NCBI GenBank assembly: GCA_003248805.1
Contig: QFQY01000022.1
Coordinates: 4,319-68,318 of the forward strand
Source of the DNA: Chelatococcus sp.
GTDB lineage: Bacteria; Pseudomonadota; Alphaproteobacteria; Rhizobiales; Beijerinckiaceae
Direction of reading: 5' to 3'
Length of the DNA stretch: 64,000 bases
The notes under the pieces were generated by a model, which saw nothing but the letters and a program-made list of their open reading frames with translations, made no database searches and was not told the origin of the DNA. Shown piece after piece: positions 39,836-48,278 of the stretch (within the stretch, counting starts at the first letter, position 1; each line of letters begins with the position of its first letter). Both the position numbers and the translations under genes were made by a program.

Positions 39836-39914
39836 GTCATTCCGCGCGCGGCGAAGCAATCCATGGAACGTCGCGTTCTACGAGACTGGATTGCTTCGCT
39901 GCGCTCGCAATGAC
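39836..39914. repeat. Palindromic repeat between peptide-binding-protein and OppB genes
   Basis: Left arm GTCATTCCGCGCGCGGCGAA ... GCAATCCA, right arm TGGATTGCTTCGCTGCGCTC ... GCAATGAC. The left arm is partly decayed. It starts about 30 bases after the binding-protein stop codon, the classic place for a hairpin that protects the upstream part of a polycistronic message. Confidence 0.85.
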
Positions 39915-39944
39915 GGTGTCGTCCGGTCATGCGGCGACGGCGAA

Positions 39945-41549
39945 TCAAGGCTTCAGGCTCAGGAAGCGCGTCGGAATCGCGCCGCGCAGGTTCTGTTCGA
40001 AGCCGACGAGCTTCGGCGAGACGAGGTTCTTGGTCGAATAGTACAGGATCGGAATCCAGGGCTGCTCGGCGGCGACGATCGCATCGGCCTCGCGCAGGAT
40101 GGCCGCGCGTTTGGCGAGGTCCGTCTCGTCGGCGGCGAGCTTCATCAGTTCGTCGAACTGCGGGTTGGCGTATTTTCCGGAGTTGAAGCCGGTATTGTCG
40201 CTCTGGAACAGGAAGAGGAAGTTCTGCGGATCGGAATAGTCGCCGATCCAGCCATAGCGGGCGACGTCGAAATCGCCGCCGTCGCGCAGATGGGCGAAAT
40301 GCGTCTTGCCGTCCGTGCTGACGAAGGAGGTCTCCACGCCGATCGCTTTCCACTGCTCGGCGATGGCGACGGCGGTGCGGCGGTTGTTGTCGGTGGTGTT
40401 GTAGCGGAACTCGACCCTGAGCGGCGTGCCCGGCCCGAAACCCGCGGCCGCCAGCAGCCGCCTGGCCTCGTCCTCGCGGTCCAGGATGGAGGCGGACTTG
40501 AAGTCGAGCTCCGCGCGCTCGCCGTAATTGCCGATATGGGGCGGGATGACGCCATAGGCCGGCAGCATGGTGCTGGCCCAGATCTCCTCGGCGATGAACT
40601 CGCGGTCGATCGCCAGCGACAGGGCGCGGCGCACGCGCGGATCGTCGAAGGGCTTCTTGGCCGAGTTCACGATCAGGAAATAGGTGCCGAGATAGGGCGC
40701 GACCTTGACCTGCGAGCCGAGCTTCTCGCGCAACTGCTTGATCTGGTCGGCCGGGATGTCCGTCGTCAGTTGCAGCTCGCCGGCCTGGAAACGCCGTGCC
40801 GCCGCCGCGAGATCGGAGGCGGGATAGTAGATCACGGTGTCGATCTTGACGTTCGCCGCGTCGTGGAAGGCGGGATTCTTGTCGAGCCGGATATGCGAGT
40901 TGGGGACGAACTCCTTCAGCACATAGGCGCCGTTCGAGACCCAGTTCTCGGGCCGGACGAAATCGCGCCCGTATTTCGCGAGCGAAGGCCGGTGCACCGG
41001 AAGGCCGGTCTGATGCGTCAGCAGCTCGAGGAAATAGGGAGTCGGGCGCTCCAGCGTGATCTCGAGCTCGCGCGGGGACAGCGCCCTGACGCCGAGGTCT
41101 TCCAGGGCGGCGCCTGCTTCGGCCTTGTTGATCCTCTCGGCGTTGCGGATCGGATAGAGGATGTTGGCGTATTTGCCGCCGGTTTCGGGATCGACCATTC
41201 GCCTCAGCGAGAAGACGAAATCCTCGGCGGTGACGGGATCGCCGTTCGACCATCTGGCGTCGGCGCGCAGGGCGAAGCGCCAGGTCTTGCCGTCCGGGCT
41301 CACCGTCCAGCGCTCGGCGACGCCCGGCACGACCTCGCCCTTCATGTCGTGGATGACGAGGCCCTCGGAGAGGTCCCGCAGCAGATGCGCTTCCGAGACC
41401 GTGGAGGTCTTGTGGGCGTCGAGCGTCTCCGGATCGCCCTCGTTGCCGCGGTGAAAGACGATCGGTGCCGCAGAGGCGCTCGTCAGAGCCGGCAAGGAGA
41501 GGGCGGAGGCGAGCACGAACGGCACGGCGCGGCGCGTCAACGTGACCAT
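39945..41549 (-). CDS. Peptide ABC transporter substrate-binding protein (OppA-like)
   Basis: A 534-residue periplasmic protein. A Sec signal peptide runs to about residue 28 (PALTSASAAP). The mature part contains GNEGDPETLDAHKTSTVSEA, VVPGVAERWTVSPDGKTWRF and YDSxx-like segments of SBP class 5, and RRALSLAIDREFI. These match OppA/MppA-type binding proteins that capture oligopeptides. ATG 41549 has a G-rich site (GGGG) upstream and gives a proper signal peptide; the frame stays open into the neighbouring hydrolase gene, which is a chance fusion. It heads the importer operon. Confidence 0.92.
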   Translation of the reverse strand: MVTLTRRAVPFVLASALSLPALTSASAAPIVFHRGNEGDPETLDAHKTSTVSEAHLLRDLSEGLVIHDMKGEVVPGVAERWTVSPDGKTWRFALRADARWSNGDPVTAEDFVFSLRRMVDPETGGKYANILYPIRNAERINKAEAGAALEDLGVRALSPRELEITLERPTPYFLELLTHQTGLPVHRPSLAKYGRDFVRPENWVSNGAYVLKEFVPNSHIRLDKNPAFHDAANVKIDTVIYYPASDLAAAARRFQAGELQLTTDIPADQIKQLREKLGSQVKVAPYLGTYFLIVNSAKKPFDDPRVRRALSLAIDREFIAEEIWASTMLPAYGVIPPHIGNYGERAELDFKSASILDREDEARRLLAAAGFGPGTPLRVEFRYNTTDNNRRTAVAIAEQWKAIGVETSFVSTDGKTHFAHLRDGGDFDVARYGWIGDYSDPQNFLFLFQSDNTGFNSGKYANPQFDELMKLAADETDLAKRAAILREADAIVAAEQPWIPILYYSTKNLVSPKLVGFEQNLRGAIPTRFLSLKP

Positions 41550-41683
41550 GGCGATGTCCCCTTCGCGACGGGAATCATTGCGCGGCAACCCCCGCTGACC
41601 GGAAGTAGACCCTGCCGATCGGGTGGTGCCAAGACGAAAATGCGCTCGAGATCGCCATGGGAATCGGCAGGTGCCCGCCTGGA

Positions 41684-42787
41684 TCAGGGCAAAGGCAGGC
41701 TCTGATCGTTTTCGAACACCACGACGCAGTCGCCCGCGGCCTTGGCGCAGTCCCTCAGCGCGTTCTCGCGCGCTGTCGCCAGCGTCTCGGCCCCGAACCA
41801 GTAGCGGAAACTCTTGCTCGCCTTGCTGTAGGCCATGGCCTTCTCGCCCGGCGCGGAGAAATAGCGCTCGAAGACGTCCGCCCGCGTGGTCAGCCCGAGC
41901 CGGGCATAGGCGGCCCGGGCCGTTGCCGGCGCCCAGGTCGGCCCGCCCCAGGCGCGCAGCGATGCGTCCATCTCGCGCAGCCAGACGAGACGCGCGGGGG
42001 CGCTGCGGAAGATCTGGTGACCGCGCGGCTTCATCTCGGGAAGCGCGACGAAGCGCACGTCGCCGCCGCCGTCCAGGGCCGCCGTCCGCATGCGGTCGAC
42101 GAGGTCCGGCGGGAAGAGCTCGTCGTTCCGGGCGTAGATCCAGAGCTGGGGCGCGCTTCCGGCCGATTGCCAGCGCTTCACGGTCGCGACCAGCGCATCG
42201 CGACCCTTTTCGACGCAATCCTCGATATTGAGGCCGCCGGCGACGTTGACGACGCCGCGCAGGCCTTCCGGCTTGCGGCTCGCCAGCCCCATGACCGTGG
42301 CCCCGCCGGCCGATTCGCCGATCGCGATGATCCGTTGCGGATCGACGTCGGGACGCTCCCTGAGCACCCGCAACGCGCCTTCCAGATCGTCGATATCCGA
42401 CGCGAAGCGCTGGGTGAGATCCTGTTTCCCACAGGAGGGCATGGACGGGAACGGGCCGTCCGACTGGCCGAAGCCGCGCCGCACGACGACCGCTGCGAGC
42501 CAGCCGCGCCGGGCGAGGTCGCGGGCCACCGACGCATAATTGACCGCGCGCAGGTCGCTCATGCTCAGGCTGCTGGCCGCCTTGCCATGCGTGATCAGGG
42601 CCAGCGGCAGCCGCCCCGTCGCATTCTCCGGCCGAACGATCAGCGATTCGAGCCTGACGTCGCGCCCGTCGATCCTGGCCCGCAGGAAACCCTGCTCCTC
42701 GCGCAAGGCCTGCGCCCCGGCAGGGGCGGCGAGCCCCTGGCACAGGAGCAGGAGGACGAAAGCGGCGATGCGCGGCAGCGATGGCAA
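41684..42787 (-). CDS. Secreted alpha/beta hydrolase (dienelactone hydrolase/peptidase-like)
   Basis: A 367-residue exported hydrolase. A signal peptide covers about residues 1-26 (IAAFVLLLLCQGLAAPAGA). The nucleophile elbow is GESAGGA near residue 155, with an oxyanion-type HGKAASS stretch earlier, and later D/H residues in YARNDELFPPD and PRGHQIF that could complete the triad. Substrate is unknown. The only start with a good ribosome site is TTG at 42787, preceded by GGGAGG at six bases. It lies 134 bases upstream of the peptide-binding-protein gene and could be co-transcribed, suggesting a role with extracytoplasmic peptides or esters (inference). Confidence 0.75.
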   Translation of the reverse strand: MPSLPRIAAFVLLLLCQGLAAPAGAQALREEQGFLRARIDGRDVRLESLIVRPENATGRLPLALITHGKAASSLSMSDLRAVNYASVARDLARRGWLAAVVVRRGFGQSDGPFPSMPSCGKQDLTQRFASDIDDLEGALRVLRERPDVDPQRIIAIGESAGGATVMGLASRKPEGLRGVVNVAGGLNIEDCVEKGRDALVATVKRWQSAGSAPQLWIYARNDELFPPDLVDRMRTAALDGGGDVRFVALPEMKPRGHQIFRSAPARLVWLREMDASLRAWGGPTWAPATARAAYARLGLTTRADVFERYFSAPGEKAMAYSKASKSFRYWFGAETLATARENALRDCAKAAGDCVVVFENDQSLPLP

Positions 42788-42843
42788 GACGGGCCTCCCG
42801 ACAGGCCGTCGGGCACGGCCTCCATGCAGGATGGCGAAGTCGC

Positions 42844-45156
42844 CTAGCTTCCCGCAATCCCCTTCTTGCCGGCGGCGGCCAGTTCCTGTGCCTCGACCAC
42901 CGCGACGGCCGTCATGTTGACGACGCCGCGCGCCGTCGCCGTCCCGGTCAGGATATGCACGGGCTTGGCGGCGCCGATCAGGATCGGACCGACGGGCAGC
43001 GCGTCCGCCAGCACCTTGGCGAACTGATAGGCGATGTTGGCCGCGTCGAGATTGGGGAAGATCAGGACGTTGGCCTCCCCCTTCAGCGTCGAGGACGGCA
43101 GCACGCGCTCGCGCACCATCGGCAGAAGCGCGGTGTCGGCCTCCATCTCGCCGTCGCATTCCAGATGCGGGGCGCGCTCGCGGATCAGCGCCAGCGCCTT
43201 GCGCATCTTCAGCGTGGAGGGCGTGTCGGCCGCGCCGAAATTGGAATGCGAGAGCAGGGCGATCTTGGGCTCGATGCCGAAGCGCGAGACATGGCTCGCC
43301 GCCAGCACCGTCATGTCGGCGATCTCCTCCGCCGTCGGGTTCTCGCGGATATGCGTGTCGGCGAGGAAGAAGGCGCCCTTGTTGGTGATGACGAGCGTCA
43401 TCGCCGAAAGGTCGCTGACGCCCGGGGCCAGTCCGACGATGTCCTTGATGTGGCGCAGCCGCGAGGTGAAGCGTCCTTCGAGGCCGGTGATCATGGCATC
43501 CGCCTCGCCGCGCGCCACGGAGAGGGCGGCGATGACCGTGTTGTTGGTCCGCACCAGGGATCGGGCCGCTTCCGGCGTGATGCCGCGCCGGCCCGCAATG
43601 TCGAGGAAGGTCTGGACGTAGTCGCGATAGCGCGGATCGTCCTCCGGGTTGACGATCTCGAAATCGATTCCGGGACGGACCGTGAGGCCGAAGCGCTTGA
43701 TGCGCGTCTCGATCACGCTCGGCCGGCCGATCAGGATCGGCGTCGCGAGCCCTTCCTCCAGCGCGATCTGGGCCGCGCGCAGCACGCGCTCGTCCTCGCC
43801 CTCGGCGTAGATCACGCGCTTGGGGTCGGCCTTCGCCTGGGCGAAGAGCGGCTTCATGATGAAGCCGGAGCGGAAGACGAAGCGCGACAGCGTCTCGCGA
43901 TAGGCGGCGACGTCCACCAGCGGCTTGCGGGCGACGCCGGTCGCCATCGCGGCCTCCGCGACGGCCGGCGCGATGCGCAGGATCAGGCGCGGATCGAACG
44001 GGTTCGGGATCAGCGAGCTGGCGCCGAAGGTCGCGGTCTCGCCGCCATAGGCGCGGGCGGCGATGTCGGAGGAGGCTTCGCGGGCGAGCGACGCGATGGC
44101 GCGCACCGCGGCGAGCTTCATCGCCTCGTTGATCGTCGTCGCCTGCACGTCGAGCGCGCCGCGAAAGATGTAGGGGAAGCACAGGACGTTGTTGACCTGG
44201 TTCGGATAGTCCGAGCGGCCGGTGCAGATCATCGCGTCCGGCCGCGCGGCGAGCGCGTCCTCCGGGGTGATCTCGGGATTGGGGTTGGCCAGCGCCAGGA
44301 TCAGGGGCTTCGGCGCCATCTGCTTCGCCATCTCGGGCTTGAGCACGCCGGCGGCCGAGAGGCCGAGGAAGATGTCGGCGCCGGGGATGACCTCGGCGAG
44401 CGTCCGCGCGTCGGTCTCCTGCGCATAGACCTCCTTCCAGCGGTCCATCAGCGTGTTGCGGCCCTTGTGGACCACGCCCTCCAGGTCCGTGACCCAGATG
44501 TTCTTGCGCTGCGCGCCGAGCTCGACGAGCAGGTTGAGGCAGGCGAGCGCCGCCGCGCCCGCGCCCGAGACGACGATCTTGACGTCGGCGATTGTCTTGC
44601 CCGCGAGGTCGAGCCCGTTCAGTACGGCGGCCGAGACGATGATCGCCGTGCCGTGCTGGTCGTCGTGGAAGACCGGGATGTTCATCCGGGCCTTGAGCTG
44701 CTCCTCGATCTCGAAGCACTCCGGACCCTTGATGTCCTCGAGGTTGATGCCGCCGAAGGTCGGCTCCAGCGCCGCGACCACCTCGACGAATTTCTCGATG
44801 TTCTTCTGCTCGACCTCGATGTCGAAGCAGTCGATGCCGGCGAATTTCTTGAAGAGGACCGCCTTGCCCTCCATCACCGGCTTGGAGGCGAGCGGGCCGA
44901 TGTCGCCCAGCCCGAGCACGGCGGTGCCGTTGGTGATGACGGCCACCAGGTTCTGGCGCGAGGTCAGTTCCGCCGCCTGGCCGGGATCGTCGACGATCGC
45001 CTCGCAGGCCGCCGCGACTCCCGGCGAATAGGCGAGCGCGAGGTCGCGTTGGTTGCCGAGCGGCTTCGTCGCCTGGATCTCGAGCTTACCCGGCCTCGGA
45101 AGGCGGTGATAGACGAGCGCGCCCGAGCGCAGGTCGGTCGAGAGCGTGCTTTTCAT
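42844..45156 (-). CDS. maeB: NADP-dependent malic enzyme with phosphotransacetylase-like domain
   Basis: A 770-residue multidomain malic enzyme. The N-terminal malic domain contains YHRLPRPGKLEIQATKPL and LAYSPGVAAACE, then VITNGTAVLGLGDIG and MEGKAVLFKKFAGIDCFDIE. The NAD(P)-binding domain has KIVVSGAGAAALACL near residue 190. The last 330 residues form a PTA-like domain (FIMKPLFAQAK to the end), which in MaeB-type enzymes is regulatory and binds acetyl-CoA. It decarboxylates malate to pyruvate and makes NADPH. ATG 45156 gives MKSTLSTDLRSG; an upstream frame to 45228 is unlikely coding. Confidence 0.95.
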   Translation of the reverse strand: MKSTLSTDLRSGALVYHRLPRPGKLEIQATKPLGNQRDLALAYSPGVAAACEAIVDDPGQAAELTSRQNLVAVITNGTAVLGLGDIGPLASKPVMEGKAVLFKKFAGIDCFDIEVEQKNIEKFVEVVAALEPTFGGINLEDIKGPECFEIEEQLKARMNIPVFHDDQHGTAIIVSAAVLNGLDLAGKTIADVKIVVSGAGAAALACLNLLVELGAQRKNIWVTDLEGVVHKGRNTLMDRWKEVYAQETDARTLAEVIPGADIFLGLSAAGVLKPEMAKQMAPKPLILALANPNPEITPEDALAARPDAMICTGRSDYPNQVNNVLCFPYIFRGALDVQATTINEAMKLAAVRAIASLAREASSDIAARAYGGETATFGASSLIPNPFDPRLILRIAPAVAEAAMATGVARKPLVDVAAYRETLSRFVFRSGFIMKPLFAQAKADPKRVIYAEGEDERVLRAAQIALEEGLATPILIGRPSVIETRIKRFGLTVRPGIDFEIVNPEDDPRYRDYVQTFLDIAGRRGITPEAARSLVRTNNTVIAALSVARGEADAMITGLEGRFTSRLRHIKDIVGLAPGVSDLSAMTLVITNKGAFFLADTHIRENPTAEEIADMTVLAASHVSRFGIEPKIALLSHSNFGAADTPSTLKMRKALALIRERAPHLECDGEMEADTALLPMVRERVLPSSTLKGEANVLIFPNLDAANIAYQFAKVLADALPVGPILIGAAKPVHILTGTATARGVVNMTAVAVVEAQELAAAGKKGIAGS

Positions 45157-45416
45157 GGTGGCGACCCCAGCATTCGAAGAGCGGGAGGTCGCGCTAATCG
45201 TCCGCGTCGTCAAGCGCAGAGCATGCATTAATCGCAGGCACGGATCGTCCGCGCAGGAGCGGCGAGGGCTGGCGGCGCGGTGAATCCGGCGTCTTGAATC
45301 GGCATGTGAGCAACCTGAATCGATTTATGCGCCGATTCGACGAACCGATTCTGAAGGTTGCGGAATCGCGGCCCGGGCTTTTCGAGAGCGCGCCGGAACG
45401 CCTGCGATCCGTCGCG

Positions 45417-45653
45417 TCAGAACGCCTTGAAGGTGATGATGGTGTGCGTGCCGGCGATCTCGGGAATCGACTGCACCTTCTGGGCGACGAAATGGCCGAT
45501 ATCGACATCAGCCCCGACATGGAACTTGGCCAGGATGTCGTAGTTGCCGGCCGTCGAGTAGATCTCGGAGGCGATCTCGCGATCAGCGAGCTCGCTGGCG
45601 ACCTCGTAGGTCTTGCCGAGCTTGCATTTGATCTCGACGAAGAAGGTCTGCAT
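45417..45653 (-). CDS. Stand-alone Lrp/AsnC effector-binding (RAM) domain protein
   Basis: A 78-residue protein, MQTFFVEIKCKLGKTYEVAS onward, that matches only the C-terminal alpha-beta sandwich of Lrp/AsnC regulators, including the GNYDILAKFHV strand and the end TIITFKAF. No helix-turn-helix domain is present and the upstream sequence does not supply one. Such domains oligomerise and bind amino acids. It may modulate a full-length Lrp or act as an independent sensor. It lies between malic enzyme and a formamidase-like gene, but with gaps of about 260 and 54 bases operon membership is uncertain. Confidence 0.85.
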   Translation of the reverse strand: MQTFFVEIKCKLGKTYEVASELADREIASEIYSTAGNYDILAKFHVGADVDIGHFVAQKVQSIPEIAGTHTIITFKAF

Positions 45654-45707
45654 CGCGGGGCTCCGGACTCTGATGGGCTTCTCGATAGGGCTTCGGGCGC
45701 TGTGAGA

Positions 45708-46532
45708 TCAAGCGCCCGCGAGTGCGGCGAGGCGCCGGCTCATGCCGCTCTCGGGATCGGCGAGGCCCGCGATCACCGTGAAATGGTTGGCGCCGGGGAT
45801 TTCCTCGTAGCGCGTATGCACCCCCTCCAGCCCCCAGACATCGGTGATGCGGCGGCTCTGCTTGAGATACTCCTCGCTTTCGGCGCCGCCGACGACCGCG
45901 TCCATCGCGAGCCGCGCCGGTGCCGGCCAGAACAGCGGGCTCTCGCGCTCGGCCGCCTCCATCGTCAGCTTCAGAGCGCCGTTGATGCTCGTCTCGGTCA
46001 GGGGCTTGAGGTTGTAGAGACCGGAAATGCCATAGGCCGCCTGCACCAGCTGGTCGGGCAGGTCGGGGTCGACATTCTTCCAGTCCGTCGCCAGCGCGCA
46101 GGCGGAGAGATGTCCCCCCGCCGAATGCCCTGTCGCGACGATCGGCAGCCGGAAGCGCCGCCACAGCGCGGCGGCGGCCTGCTGGATCTCCCAGACGATA
46201 TGGCCGAGCTCGACCTGCGGGCAGAGATCGTAGCCGACGACGGCCACCGGCACGCCGAGCCGGTTCAGCCCCCGCGCCATATGCGAGAAGAAGCTCGGAT
46301 CGAGCGCCTGCCAGTAGCCGCCATGGACGAACATCACGATGGCATCGGCCTTGGCGGTCTCCGGCTTGAACAGGTCGTAATACTGCCGCTCGCCCTCGCC
46401 ATAGCGCACGCCGAGCTCGCAGAAGGCCTCGGCCCGGTAGGCGGCCGCATCCTTCGCCCAGCCGGCGATGATGCCCGGATGCTCCGGCACCCGCGCGCGG
46501 TTGTTGTACTCGGTCTCGTAGTCCACCGACAT
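45708..46532 (-). CDS. Alpha/beta hydrolase, kynurenine formamidase-like
   Basis: A 274-residue cytoplasmic hydrolase. FVHGGYWQALDPSFFS carries the HGGYW oxyanion motif typical of arylformamidases and of the wider esterase/lipase group. The nucleophile elbow is ATGHSAGGHLSA near residue 135, and the likely histidine is in PGANHFTVI near the C-terminus, with the acid in between. N-formylkynurenine is a plausible substrate, but no kynureninase or tryptophan dioxygenase is nearby. ATG 46532 has GGAG about six bases upstream. The next gene, asparaginase, is divergent 135 bases away. Confidence 0.8.
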   Translation of the reverse strand: MSVDYETEYNNRARVPEHPGIIAGWAKDAAAYRAEAFCELGVRYGEGERQYYDLFKPETAKADAIVMFVHGGYWQALDPSFFSHMARGLNRLGVPVAVVGYDLCPQVELGHIVWEIQQAAAALWRRFRLPIVATGHSAGGHLSACALATDWKNVDPDLPDQLVQAAYGISGLYNLKPLTETSINGALKLTMEAAERESPLFWPAPARLAMDAVVGGAESEEYLKQSRRITDVWGLEGVHTRYEEIPGANHFTVIAGLADPESGMSRRLAALAGA

Positions 46533-46667
46533 GTCTGCTCCGGTCCGTGCGATCATTCGCGCGCCACTCTGCGCCAAGCCTTTTGACAGGTCGAGCGCCG
46601 CGCGCCAGAAGGCGACGCAGCCCGGCCATGCTCCGTCGGATCGGTCGCGGCTGCTGGGGAGAAGGCG

Positions 46668-47666
46668 ATGGAAAATCCCGTACTGGCCGAGGTCACGCGC
46701 GGCGGCCTCGTGGAATCGCGCCATCGCGGCGCGGCGATCGTGGTCGACGCCGACGGTGCCGTGGTCTTCTCCGTCGGCGATGTCGAGCGCCCGGTCTTTC
46801 CGCGTTCGGCGGTGAAGGCGTTCCAGGCCCTGCCTCTGCTCGAGAGCGGCGCCGCCGATCGCTACGGGCTGAGCGAGCCGGAGATCGCGCTCGCCGTCTC
46901 TTCCCATTCCGGCGAGCCGGAGCATGCGCGGACGTCGCTGGCGATGCTGCGCAAGGCCGGGCGCGAGGCCGGCTGTCTCGAATGCGGCGCGCACTGGCCG
47001 ATGAACGAGGTGGCGGCGCGGGCCCTCTCCGGCGCGGGCGAGAGCCCTTCGGCGCTCCATAACAACTGCTCGGGCAAACATGCCGGCTTCGTCTGCCTGT
47101 CCTGCGAGCTGGAGGCCGATCCGGCGGGTTATGTCAGGCCCGAGCACGCCGTCCAGCAGGCGGTGCGCGACTCGCTCGAGACCGTGACGGGCGCGGTGCA
47201 CGGGCCGGAGAACCGGGGCGTCGACGGCTGCTCGATTCCCTCCTACGCCGTGCCGCTGAAGGCGCTGGCGCTCGGCTTCGCCCGCTTCGGCACGGGGCGC
47301 GGCTTCGGTCCCGAGCGGGCCAGGGCAGCAGTGCGCATCCGCGCGGCGGCGGCGGCCCACCCCTTCATGGTGGCCGGAACGGGCCGTTTCGATACCCGCG
47401 CCATGGAGCTCCTGCGCGAGCGCGCCTTCACCAAGACGGGGGCGGAGGGCGTCTATTGCGGCGCGCTGCCCGAGCTCGGCTACGGCATCGCGCTGAAATG
47501 CGACGACGGCGCCGGCCGGGCGGCCGAAGTCGCGATGGCCGCGCTGCTCGCCCGTTTCCTGCCGATGGACGAGGATTTGAAGGCGGCCTTCGCGCCCCTG
47601 CGCGAGACGGTGCTGACGAACTGGAACGGCATCGAGGTCGGGCGCGTGAGGGCGGCCACGACTTGA
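46668..47666 (+). CDS. Rhizobial-type (class 3) L-asparaginase
   Basis: A 332-residue enzyme of the L-asparaginase II family (PF06089), unrelated to the E. coli enzymes. The S-x-x-K pair is in FPRSAVKAFQ (Ser47, Lys50). A second conserved Ser is in SSHSGE. The C-S-G-K segment of HNNCSGKHAG (Cys134, Lys137) and Cys188 of GVDGCSIPS match the zinc ligands described for Rhizobium etli ReAV. It hydrolyses asparagine to aspartate and ammonia. It is divergent from the formamidase-like gene and followed by the toxin-antitoxin pair. Start ATG 46668 is preceded by GGGGAGAAGG. Confidence 0.93.
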   Translation: MENPVLAEVTRGGLVESRHRGAAIVVDADGAVVFSVGDVERPVFPRSAVKAFQALPLLESGAADRYGLSEPEIALAVSSHSGEPEHARTSLAMLRKAGREAGCLECGAHWPMNEVAARALSGAGESPSALHNNCSGKHAGFVCLSCELEADPAGYVRPEHAVQQAVRDSLETVTGAVHGPENRGVDGCSIPSYAVPLKALALGFARFGTGRGFGPERARAAVRIRAAAAAHPFMVAGTGRFDTRAMELLRERAFTKTGAEGVYCGALPELGYGIALKCDDGAGRAAEVAMAALLARFLPMDEDLKAAFAPLRETVLTNWNGIEVGRVRAATT

Positions 47667-47727
47667 AGCGCGAAAGGTCGCGCGTTACCTTTGCGGCCTC
47701 CGTAGCACCGTGGCTCGGGAGGCCGCC

Positions 47728-47952
47728 ATGCCGCGCCCCGCGATCAAGGATGGTCTGACGAAGCAGGCGCGCTACCGCGCCGCCAGGAAGGCCGCCGGCC
47801 TGAAGCAGATCAGACTCTGGGTCTACGACACGGAGAACCCGGAGTTCCGCGAGCGCCTCAGGCGCGAAATGGAAGCGGTCCGCGCCAGCGAGCAGGAACG
47901 GCGCGACATCGCGTTCGTCGAGTCGGTGACGGACTGGCCGCCCGAGGAATGA
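47728..47952 (+). CDS. MazE-like antitoxin (DUF3018 family)
   Basis: A 74-residue basic N-terminus/acidic C-terminus protein, MPRPAIKDGLTKQARYRAAR onward, with LKQIRLWVYDTENPEF and an acidic tail ending DWPPEE. This is the usual form of the alphaproteobacterial MazE-type antitoxin whose tail blocks the toxin. ATG 47728 has GGGAGG five bases upstream, better than an in-frame start at 47710. Its stop codon overlaps the next start by four bases (ATGA), so antitoxin and toxin are made together. Probably autorepresses its promoter. Confidence 0.85.
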   Translation: MPRPAIKDGLTKQARYRAARKAAGLKQIRLWVYDTENPEFRERLRREMEAVRASEQERRDIAFVESVTDWPPEE

Positions 47953-48275
47953 GGCGAGGCGACATCGTCACCGTTGCCGTTCAGGGCGATTTCGGCAAGC
48001 CACGCCCGGCGCTCGTGGTGCAGGCCGACGAGATCGACGGCATCGAGACGACGCTGGTCTGCCTCTTCACCTCGAACCGGGAGGCGGCGCCGTCCTTCCG
48101 GTATGTCGTTGCCCCGGCACCGGACAACGGGCTGCACATCGAGAGTGCGGTGATGATCGACAAGATCACCATGGTTCTTCGCGGGAAATGCGGAGCGGTT
48201 ATCGGCAGGTTGTCGGCGGCGCAGATGGCCGAAGTCGATACCCGTTTGGCATTCGTTCTCGGCCTCGGCCGCTGA
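47949..48275 (+). CDS. MazF/PemK-type toxin (predicted endoribonuclease)
   Basis: A 108-residue protein of the MazF/CcdB fold. MRRGDIVTVAVQGDFGKPRPALVVQ is the conserved N-terminal strand-turn with the Arg and the GKPRP loop. VMIDKITMVLRGKCGAVIGRL corresponds to the DKI/TV catalytic-region strands that carry a conserved Thr/Ser and Arg. MazF toxins cleave mRNA at short motifs. Together with the overlapping antitoxin gene it forms a type II toxin-antitoxin module. It ends three bases before the convergent gene stops. Confidence 0.87.
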   Translation: MRRGDIVTVAVQGDFGKPRPALVVQADEIDGIETTLVCLFTSNREAAPSFRYVVAPAPDNGLHIESAVMIDKITMVLRGKCGAVIGRLSAAQMAEVDTRLAFVLGLGR

Positions 48276-48278
48276 ACC

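Noticed and set aside
21025..39914. Palindromic repeats considered as insertion-sequence ends or attachment sites
   Set aside because: They are 50-150 bases, have no transposase gene between or beside them and no target duplications that I can see. They behave as REP-like non-autonomous elements.
39945..42857. Possible 970-residue fusion of a hydrolase-like region with the peptide-binding protein
   Set aside because: The upstream part is the hydrolase gene read in the wrong frame. A good start with signal peptide exists at 41549, and the hydrolase has its own TTG start and ribosome site.
42781..45231. An 816-codon open frame antisense to malic enzyme
   Set aside because: No domain, Arg/Asp/Val-rich translation, and the opposite strand encodes a complete conserved MaeB.
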